Positions 1 to 5,106 of a stretch of 7,126 nucleotides of DNA are shown here, piece by piece. The position numbers and the translations under genes are program-made. This DNA is from Erysipelothrix sp. (GTDB lineage: Bacteria; Bacillota_I; Bacilli_A; Erysipelotrichales; Erysipelotrichaceae). The stretch lies in contig JASLJD010000123.1 of assembly GCA_030152625.1 (NCBI GenBank), positions 1-7,126 on the forward strand, given 5' to 3'. Every line of letters starts with the position of its first letter. The stretch's first letter is position 1. The notes under the pieces were generated by a model. The model searched no databases, had not been told where the DNA came from, and saw nothing but the letters and a program-made list of their open reading frames with translations.

Positions 1-909
1 AGTCATCAGGACTATGTCTTGTCTTCGCCGATGTCGGTTGTTGTGATTGGCGCTGGAACAAGTGGTATCGAAGCGGCTTGTACAGCGGCTGAAATGGGAG
101 CGGAAGTTCACCTCTATGAGAAAAAGCCGTATTTAGGTGGCTTAGCTCATGAAATTGCTCGTTTTCCCGATAAGACTCGCATTGATCAATTTGTGCTGTA
201 TTTGGAAAACAGGATTGCAAGTTTGGAAAACATTCATGTCTATCTCGAGACAGAAGCTAGGATTGAAAATATTCAAAAACATGGAGCGGATTTAATTGTG
301 AATGCAAGTGGTGCAGAACCACTGTTACCACCCATCAAAGGTTTAAGTGAAACCTTATCTCAGAAAGATCGCAAGGTCTTCACAATTTCAGATGTTTTAA
401 ATCATATGGAAGACTTCAATGATTTCGAAGGAAAAAAAATTGTGGTTATCGGTGGGGGAGCTGTTGGTTTAGATGTCGTTGAGCATTATGCATCGAATCG
501 TGCGGAATCTGTGACGATTGTGGAAATGCAATCGGAAATTGGGAAAGACTTAGATTTGATTACACGTTTAGCGATGAATGAAATGATGCAAGAACATGGT
601 GTTCAGCAGTATACAAACACGAAGTTAGTAGAAGTGCAGAACGACTGTTTTTATGTTGAAAGCCAAACAGGGATTGAAAAATTAGATTTTGACTTAGGTT
701 TTATTTGCTTAGGGATGCGTGCGAGCGCTCCGATGATGACAGAACTTGAAAAATACGGTCTTGAAAATCAAGTCATGATTAAAAACATCGGCGACTCGAA
801 AACAGCACGAAGGATTATGGAAGGAACACGAGAAGCGCGTGACATCGCTCAAACAATTCAAGTACTCGATCAATTAAAAATGAAAAGGAGAATGAAAAAT
901 GGAAAATAA
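1..909 (+). CDS. NADH:flavin oxidoreductase, Old Yellow Enzyme / 2,4-dienoyl-CoA reductase family, C-terminal part (5' end outside window)
   Basis: Seen: the frame is open from base 1 (it reads SHQDYVL... before any start), so the gene enters from the left. An FAD-type GxGxxG motif (VIGAGTSGIEAA, bases 46-78) opens a Rossmann fold, followed by an acidic strand end (LYEKK) and LGG. A second GxGxxG (VVIGGGAVGLD, bases 442-474) marks the inserted NAD(P)H domain. A late ICLGMRASAP segment and an IGDSKTARRIMEGTREARD tail form the closing FAD-binding element. Known: in 2,4-dienoyl-CoA reductase-type enzymes these domains follow an N-terminal FMN TIM barrel and a cysteine-ligated 4Fe-4S linker; electrons pass from NAD(P)H through FAD and Fe-S to FMN, which reduces an activated C=C bond. 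Inference: the barrel and cluster cysteines lie upstream, and the substrate is probably an unsaturated alicyclic acid related to shikimate rather than a fatty acyl-CoA. A stand-alone FAD/NAD(P) subunit is possible but less likely. TTG at 19 and ATG at 31 are poor start candidates. The stop lies inside the next gene. Confidence 0.85.
   Translation, partial: SHQDYVLSSPMSVVVIGAGTSGIEAACTAAEMGAEVHLYEKKPYLGGLAHEIARFPDKTRIDQFVLYLENRIASLENIHVYLETEARIENIQKHGADLIVNASGAEPLLPPIKGLSETLSQKDRKVFTISDVLNHMEDFNDFEGKKIVVIGGGAVGLDVVEHYASNRAESVTIVEMQSEIGKDLDLITRLAMNEMMQEHGVQQYTNTKLVEVQNDCFYVESQTGIEKLDFDLGFICLGMRASAPMMTELEKYGLENQVMIKNIGDSKTARRIMEGTREARDIAQTIQVLDQLKMKRRMKNGK
885..890 (+). promoter_or_regulatory. 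Ribosome binding site of the shikimate dehydrogenase gene
   Basis: AAGGAG lies 8 bases before the ATG at 899, inside the last codons of the flavin oxidoreductase gene. It supports 899 as the start and implies translational coupling across the 11-base overlap. Confidence 0.75.
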
Positions 910-1783
910 ATCACTACCACGTGTAACAGGTTATACATTATTAATTGGATTGATGGCTGATCCAATTCGACATAGCATGAGTCCGACTATGCATAATTTG
1001 GCTTTTGAAAAACTTGGCCTTGACTATAGTTACATGGCTTTTGAAGTCGACAATGAAAATTTAAAAGAGGCCGTTGAAGGGATGAGGGCATTAGGGATTC
1101 GTGGGTCGAATGTTTCAATGCCAAATAAACAGGCGATTATTCCTTACTTAGATGAGATATCTGAGGCGGCGAAATTAGTTGGAGCTGTCAACACCGTTGT
1201 CAACAAAGATGGCAAAGGACATCTTGTGGGTCATATTACCGATGGAACCGGAAGTATGAAGGCTTTAGAAGAAGAAGGCGTTTTAATAAAAGGAAGTAGC
1301 TTGACAATCACAGGAGCAGGCGGAGCTGGAACGGCGATTGCGATCCAAGCAGCTTTAGATGGCGCAAAAGAAATTTTTATTTTAAACCGAAAAGATTCAT
1401 TCTTTGAAAATGCCGAAGAAACGGTTCGTAAAATCAATGAAGCAACCGATTGTAAAGCAAGTCTTTATTCACTTGAAGATCAAGAACAATTTAAAGCTTG
1501 TCTTGCGAAAAGTTCCATTTATATTGATGCGACAGGGGTAGGCATGAAACCTTTGGAAGATGAATGTTTAATCAATGACCCAGATATGATTCGAAGCGAT
1601 CTTGTTGTTATGGATGTTGTTTATATGCCAAGAGAAACCAAACTCCTTAAGTTTGCGAAAGAACATGGTGCGAAAAAGGCCATTAATGGATTGGGTATGA
1701 TGCTTTATCAAGGGGCAGAAGCGTTTAAACTCTTTACAGGCGAAGACATGCCTGTTGAATATGTCAAAGAAAAATTGTTTTAA
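899..1783 (+). CDS. ydiB: Quinate/shikimate dehydrogenase, YdiB type
   Basis: This enzyme reversibly oxidises shikimate to 3-dehydroshikimate (in YdiB also quinate to 3-dehydroquinate) with NAD(P) in the cytoplasm. The 294-residue length is near that of YdiB (about 288) and longer than most AroE. Seen: substrate-binding PIRHSMSP (residues 22-29), NVSMPNK (71-77) with catalytic Lys77, VGAVNTVVN (94-102), and TDGTG (114-118) with catalytic Asp115. Next come the nucleotide loop GAGGAGTA (139-146) and an NRKDSFFENA stretch after the second cofactor strand. The C-terminal half has VGMKPL, VVYMPRETKLL, INGLGMMLYQGAEAF and MPVEYVK. NRKDSFF and VGMKPLE read closely like the E. coli YdiB equivalents from memory, and separate it from AroE, which carries an NRT-type NADP loop. 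Odd: the usual NTDG Asn is Ile113. The start overlaps the upstream gene, and an MFS gene and aroD follow. Inference: a catabolic or salvage role, since no other chorismate pathway gene is present. Confidence in the family is very high; cofactor and substrate preference are uncertain. Confidence 0.93.
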   Translation: MENKSLPRVTGYTLLIGLMADPIRHSMSPTMHNLAFEKLGLDYSYMAFEVDNENLKEAVEGMRALGIRGSNVSMPNKQAIIPYLDEISEAAKLVGAVNTVVNKDGKGHLVGHITDGTGSMKALEEEGVLIKGSSLTITGAGGAGTAIAIQAALDGAKEIFILNRKDSFFENAEETVRKINEATDCKASLYSLEDQEQFKACLAKSSIYIDATGVGMKPLEDECLINDPDMIRSDLVVMDVVYMPRETKLLKFAKEHGAKKAINGLGMMLYQGAEAFKLFTGEDMPVEYVKEKLF

Positions 1784-1788
1784 AATTT

Positions 1789-1794
1789 AGGAGG
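1789..1794 (+). promoter_or_regulatory. Strong ribosome binding site of the MFS gene
   Basis: A perfect AGGAGG with a 6-base spacer precedes the ATG at 1801. The 17 bases between the two genes leave no room for a terminator or a separate promoter, so the genes are co-transcribed. Confidence 0.8.
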
Positions 1795-1800
1795 AAGAAA

Positions 1801-2994
1801 ATGAAAAATCAATATACGAAAACAGGGATGAGTTTGTATTTAAACTATGTGGTTCATGGTATGGGTGTTTTAATTCTGATGCAAAATGTTGATGCTTTAA
1901 GTGCTCAGTGGAACACCGATGTTGCTGGAGTATCAGGTGTTGTTGCGATGTTTGGAATTGGTCGCTTGATTGCTATTTATATCTCGGGGAAATTATCCGA
2001 TAAACTTGGAAGAAGACCGTTTGTTTATCTAGGTATGCTGATTTACGCAATCTTTTTTGCAGGAATTTTACTGAGCAAAAATTTAAGCTTAGCAATGTTT
2101 TTTGCCATTTTAGCCGGTGTTGCAAATTCATGTCTTGATTCAGGAACATATCCAGCTTTGATGGAATCCTTTCCTCAAGCGGCAGGGACAGCCAATGTTT
2201 TGATTAAAGCTGCAGTTCAAATCGGTCAATTTATTTTACCAATCATTATTGCGATTATCAGTAAAAATAAAATGTGGTTTGGTTGGTCCTTTGTTGTTTG
2301 TATTGTTCTACTGGTTGTCAATGCTGTATTGCTTTCTAAACTTCCTTTTCCAAAAGCAAATGTTGTGGAAAAAGGAAATCAAGAAGAAGTTGTCAGCAAA
2401 ATCAAGCAGCCAGCTAAAATGCATATTGACGGGATTGCATTTATTCTTTATGGCTTTGTATCCCAAGCAACGTTTTATTTAATCAGTCAATATATTTCCT
2501 TATATGGAAGAGAAGTTGCGATGATGTCTGAATCCGCTTCAAGCTTGTTGGTTTCTTATTATTCGATTGGTTCATTAATTTGTGTTGCCGTTACAGCGGT
2601 TTTAGCTACGAAAGTGCGTCCGATTTATCTTGTCGTTCCGTATACTTTCATGTCGTTTGTTTCGATTACTCTGATGTGGCTTTTCCCTCAGCCTATCGTA
2701 CTTAAGATAGGGGCTGCTATGGTTGGCTTCTTTGCGGCTGGTGGTGTGATGCAATTAGGGCTTACAGTCATGGGAGAAATGTTTCCACAAGGAAAGGGTA
2801 CTATCACAGGAATCTTCTATACTTTTGGCAGCATTGCTTCCTATCTAATTCCAGTTATTTCTGGTAAAATTGTACAAAGAAATCCAAGGGGCATCATGCT
2901 TTTTGATACGGTAATATCGGCTGTCGGATTCTTACTTGCCTTGCTGATGTATTTCCGCTACAAAGTAGTTGTGGATACAGGAGAGGAATATTAA
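1801..2994 (+). CDS. MFS permease, YdiN/YdiM-like; probable quinate/shikimate importer
   Basis: An integral inner-membrane secondary carrier of 397 residues, with about 12 hydrophobic spans in two halves. Seen: the MFS motif A between TM2 and TM3 is GKLSDKLGRR (residues 63-72). A polar, charged central loop follows at about 181-210 (KANVVEKGNQEEVV region). The two halves echo each other: YPALMESFPQAAGT (117-130) and LTVMGEMFPQGKGT (321-334) are pseudo-repeats at equivalent places, as expected from MFS duplication. The VANSCLDSGTYPALMESFPQA region and the second-half AAGGVMQLG segment resemble E. coli YdiN/YdiM as I recall them. Known: ydiN lies beside ydiB and aroD in E. coli, and its substrate is unproven. 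Inference: it sits between the dehydrogenase and dehydratase genes, so it most plausibly imports quinate, shikimate or a related hydroxylated ring acid by proton symport. The exact substrate cannot be read from sequence. Its TAA is one base before the GATG of aroD. Confidence 0.88.
   Translation: MKNQYTKTGMSLYLNYVVHGMGVLILMQNVDALSAQWNTDVAGVSGVVAMFGIGRLIAIYISGKLSDKLGRRPFVYLGMLIYAIFFAGILLSKNLSLAMFFAILAGVANSCLDSGTYPALMESFPQAAGTANVLIKAAVQIGQFILPIIIAIISKNKMWFGWSFVVCIVLLVVNAVLLSKLPFPKANVVEKGNQEEVVSKIKQPAKMHIDGIAFILYGFVSQATFYLISQYISLYGREVAMMSESASSLLVSYYSIGSLICVAVTAVLATKVRPIYLVVPYTFMSFVSITLMWLFPQPIVLKIGAAMVGFFAAGGVMQLGLTVMGEMFPQGKGTITGIFYTFGSIASYLIPVISGKIVQRNPRGIMLFDTVISAVGFLLALLMYFRYKVVVDTGEEY
2979..2986 (+). 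promoter_or_regulatory. Ribosome binding site that fixes the aroD start
   Basis: AGGAGAGG lies 9 bases before the ATG at 2996, within the last codons of the MFS gene. It places the aroD start at 2996 rather than at the in-frame TTG at 2969, which would add nine residues encoded by the Shine-Dalgarno itself. Confidence 0.75.
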
Positions 2995-2995
2995 G

Positions 2996-3757
2996 ATGAA
3001 TGTAGTTCAAGTGAAGAATGTTCGTTTTAATGAAGGCAAGCCGAAAGTCTGCGTTCCGGTTGTTGCAAAGAGTAAAAAGGAGATTCTTGATGAATTCAAG
3101 TATGCAATCAGCTTAGATTGTGATGTGATTGAGTGGCGTATTGATCATTATGAGGATGTTTTAGAAACGGAAGAATTATCTTTGCTTGCAAAAGAATTGC
3201 ATGCCTTATCCGAGGAAAAAGTTTTCTTAATTACTTTCAGATCGTATCGAGAAGGTGGAGTGCTTGATATCAGTGATGAAGAATACGCCTTAATATATCA
3301 GGAACTCATTAAGGAGCAAGCTTGTGACATGCTTGATATTGAGTTGTTTATGCCTGATAAGCTTGTCTCTGAGCTTGTTGATTTAGCGCACGATCATGGT
3401 TTGACTGTCATCATGTGTAACCATGATTTTCATCAAACGGTTTCTCATGAAGAAATTGTTAGAAGATTGTGCATGATGCAAGATAAGGGAGCCGACATTT
3501 GCAAGATAGCCATGATGCCACAAAGTGAAGAAGATGTTCTTACTTTGTTGGCGGCTAGCTTGGACATGGCTAAAAATCACGCCCGCTGTCCACTTATTAC
3601 CATGTCGATGGGGTCGATGGGAACGATCAGTCGTATTTCTGGTGAAATATTTGGTTCATCAATGACCTTTGGTGTGGGTCGTTCTTCTTCAGCGCCAGGG
3701 CAAATACCAGTGGATCGTTTACAAAAGTGTTTAGAGATTATTCATCTGTCAAAGTAG
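2996..3757 (+). CDS. aroD: 3-dehydroquinate dehydratase, type I (AroD)
   Basis: This is the Schiff-base enzyme that interconverts 3-dehydroquinate and 3-dehydroshikimate by syn elimination of water, in the cytoplasm. The start is ATG 2996, giving 253 residues, the usual length of the type I (alpha/beta barrel, normally dimeric) class. Seen: EWR (Glu46, Arg48), TFR (Arg82) with Glu86 four residues on, CNHDFH with the general acid/base His143, CKIAMMP with Schiff-base Lys170, Arg213 in GTISRISG, and SSAPGQI with Ser232 and Gln236. With this start, all of these fall on the same residue numbers I recall for the E. coli enzyme, which also supports the start. Neighbours: it begins two bases after the MFS stop and follows ydiB, so the product of one enzyme is the substrate of the other. 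Type I enzymes occur in both biosynthesis and quinate use; the lack of aroA, aroB, aroC or aroK here favours quinate/shikimate utilisation (inference). Confidence 0.96.
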   Translation: MNVVQVKNVRFNEGKPKVCVPVVAKSKKEILDEFKYAISLDCDVIEWRIDHYEDVLETEELSLLAKELHALSEEKVFLITFRSYREGGVLDISDEEYALIYQELIKEQACDMLDIELFMPDKLVSELVDLAHDHGLTVIMCNHDFHQTVSHEEIVRRLCMMQDKGADICKIAMMPQSEEDVLTLLAASLDMAKNHARCPLITMSMGSMGTISRISGEIFGSSMTFGVGRSSSAPGQIPVDRLQKCLEIIHLSK

Positions 3758-3779
3758 TTGATGTTTAAAAGGAAAGAGT

Positions 3780-3785
3780 AAGGGG
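3780..3785 (+). promoter_or_regulatory. Ribosome binding site of the second permease gene
   Basis: AAGGGG sits 6 bases before the ATG at 3792. It is weaker than the AGGAGG sites elsewhere in the cluster. It lies in the widest gap of the window (3758-3791, 34 bases), in which I see no hairpin terminator and no clear -35/-10 pair. Confidence 0.55.
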
Positions 3786-3791
3786 ATCAAG

Positions 3792-5105
3792 ATGGATTTT
3801 GCGATTGGAATCATTTTATTAATATCTTTTATAGCTTTTGCGGTCTATGCGTATCGTGGTAAAAACTTAATGATTGGTTTTGTTGCGATGTCTCTATTGT
3901 GGACTTTGCTACCTGTGGGTTTTTCCTTAGTTCAAAGCCCACAGGATAGCGCCCCCCTACTGGATGCTTTGCACCGAGTCTTTCAAACGGCACCTGAAAA
4001 GTGGGGTGGCGTTTTGGTCAATATCTTTTTCGGAGCTTTTTTTGGTCAAGTTTTATTGGAAACAGGTATTGCTAAGGAGGTTATTACGCGAAGTATTGAA
4101 TTGTCGGGTGATAATCCAGTGATTGTTTTGAGCATCGTAAACTTGATTACATGTCTGATTTTTTCCTCCATGTCAGGGGCGGGGGCGGTGATATCCATTG
4201 CGATTATTGTGATACCGATTCTTTTATCGATAGGTATTCCCAAAGACATCGCTCTTTTCTCTTTTACGGGTTCTGTTGCTGCCGGTATTTTCGCAAACCC
4301 TGTCAATTTTACACAGTACCAAGCTTTCTTTTCTGATCCGAACTATCGTTTTTTAGACTACGCTCCTTTTGGCTATTTATCTGCTGTCATTATGCTACTG
4401 ATTGTTTCTTTCTCCTCGGCAATTTATCTTCGTTTACGAGGAAATCGAAAAATGTGGGCAATTAGCTATTATGATAGAGATGAAACAATGCCGAGACTGG
4501 CTTTGATAACACCGTTAATACCGGTGATTGGTGTTGCAATTTTAAAACTACCAACAATCGTATGTTTTATTATTGCCAGTGTTTTTGCTGTTTTAGTTTG
4601 TGATCTATTTGAAAAAAAGAAAATGTCCACTTCGCAAGTTGTTTCCAAGTTATTTGCAGATGGGGTTAAGGACACGGCCTCGATGGTTGGTTTTTGGATG
4701 GCTTTATCAATGTTCAATGCCTCAGCACAGTTTGCAGGTCCTTATTTTAATGTGGTCTTAGGGAATGTGATTCCCCACTCACCTTTTGCATTAACTTTGT
4801 TCTTTGCATTCTTTTCAATTTTTACTTGGTTTCGCGGTCCGATGAGTTTAATTGGATGTGGTGCAGCAGTTTTGGAGGTGATTCAACAGAGTCCGATGGC
4901 CTATCCGACATCATTTCTTTATCGTTTGTTTATTGTGATTATGATTGGTATGGGACATTTTGATGTGACAACCTCTTGGATTGCATGGGGACTGTCTTAT
5001 ACGAAACTGGATGCCAAAGATTATATGCGTTTGGCTTTGGTTCCAGGTCTTGTGATTGCTTTTGTTTTAGAAATGTTAACATATATTTTCTTTGGAGGTT
5101 TTTAG
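3792..5105 (+). CDS. Multi-spanning permease, ion-transporter (GntP/CitMHS-like) type; substrate unknown
   Basis: A 437-residue, strongly hydrophobic protein with about 10-12 predicted spans, hence an inner-membrane carrier. Seen: the N-terminal segment MDFAIGIILLISFIAFAVYAYRG's first span runs to about residue 20 and ends in a positive loop. FFGAFFGQVLLETGIAKEVI (about 76-95) resembles the GxxxGxxLxxSG segment of gluconate- and citrate-type permeases. Two glycine-rich breaks occupy symmetrical places: SSMSGAGAVIS (125-135) and FRGPMSLIGCGA (347-358). These look like the paired re-entrant substrate loops of the IT superfamily, which arise from an inverted duplication. A charged cytoplasmic loop lies near 215-235 (RLRGNRKMW...DRDETM). 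Neighbours: it is followed at once by the HyuA-like gene, whose ribosome binding site lies in its last codons, so the two are coupled. Inference: uptake of a small organic anion or cyclic amide used by that enzyme, or a second uptake system for the ring acid. I do not recognise the exact family. Confidence 0.7.
   Translation: MDFAIGIILLISFIAFAVYAYRGKNLMIGFVAMSLLWTLLPVGFSLVQSPQDSAPLLDALHRVFQTAPEKWGGVLVNIFFGAFFGQVLLETGIAKEVITRSIELSGDNPVIVLSIVNLITCLIFSSMSGAGAVISIAIIVIPILLSIGIPKDIALFSFTGSVAAGIFANPVNFTQYQAFFSDPNYRFLDYAPFGYLSAVIMLLIVSFSSAIYLRLRGNRKMWAISYYDRDETMPRLALITPLIPVIGVAILKLPTIVCFIIASVFAVLVCDLFEKKKMSTSQVVSKLFADGVKDTASMVGFWMALSMFNASAQFAGPYFNVVLGNVIPHSPFALTLFFAFFSIFTWFRGPMSLIGCGAAVLEVIQQSPMAYPTSFLYRLFIVIMIGMGHFDVTTSWIAWGLSYTKLDAKDYMRLALVPGLVIAFVLEMLTYIFFGGF
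5094..5098 (+). promoter_or_regulatory. Ribosome binding site of the hydantoinase-like gene
   Basis: GGAGG lies within the last codons of the permease gene, 8 bases before the ATG at 5107. The TAG stop of the permease ends one base before that ATG. This supports the 5107 start and tight coupling of the pair. Confidence 0.75.
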
Positions 5106-5106
5106 G

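Noticed and set aside
19..909. TTG at 19 (or ATG at 31) as the true start of the flavin oxidoreductase
   Set aside because: The frame is open to base 1 with plausible coding sequence. No Shine-Dalgarno precedes either codon, and the family normally has an FMN barrel and Fe-S linker upstream of this point, so the gene is better read as cut by the window edge.
2969..2995. TTG at 2969 as the aroD start
   Set aside because: The nine extra residues are encoded by the ribosome binding site and the MFS stop region. ATG 2996 has a well-spaced AGGAGAGG and brings the active-site residues into register with the E. coli enzyme.
899..3757. Reading ydiB and aroD as part of the chorismate biosynthesis operon
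   Set aside because: No aroA, aroB, aroC, aroF or aroK is present. The dehydrogenase is of YdiB rather than AroE type, and a permease gene sits between the two enzymes, which fits uptake and use of ring acids better.
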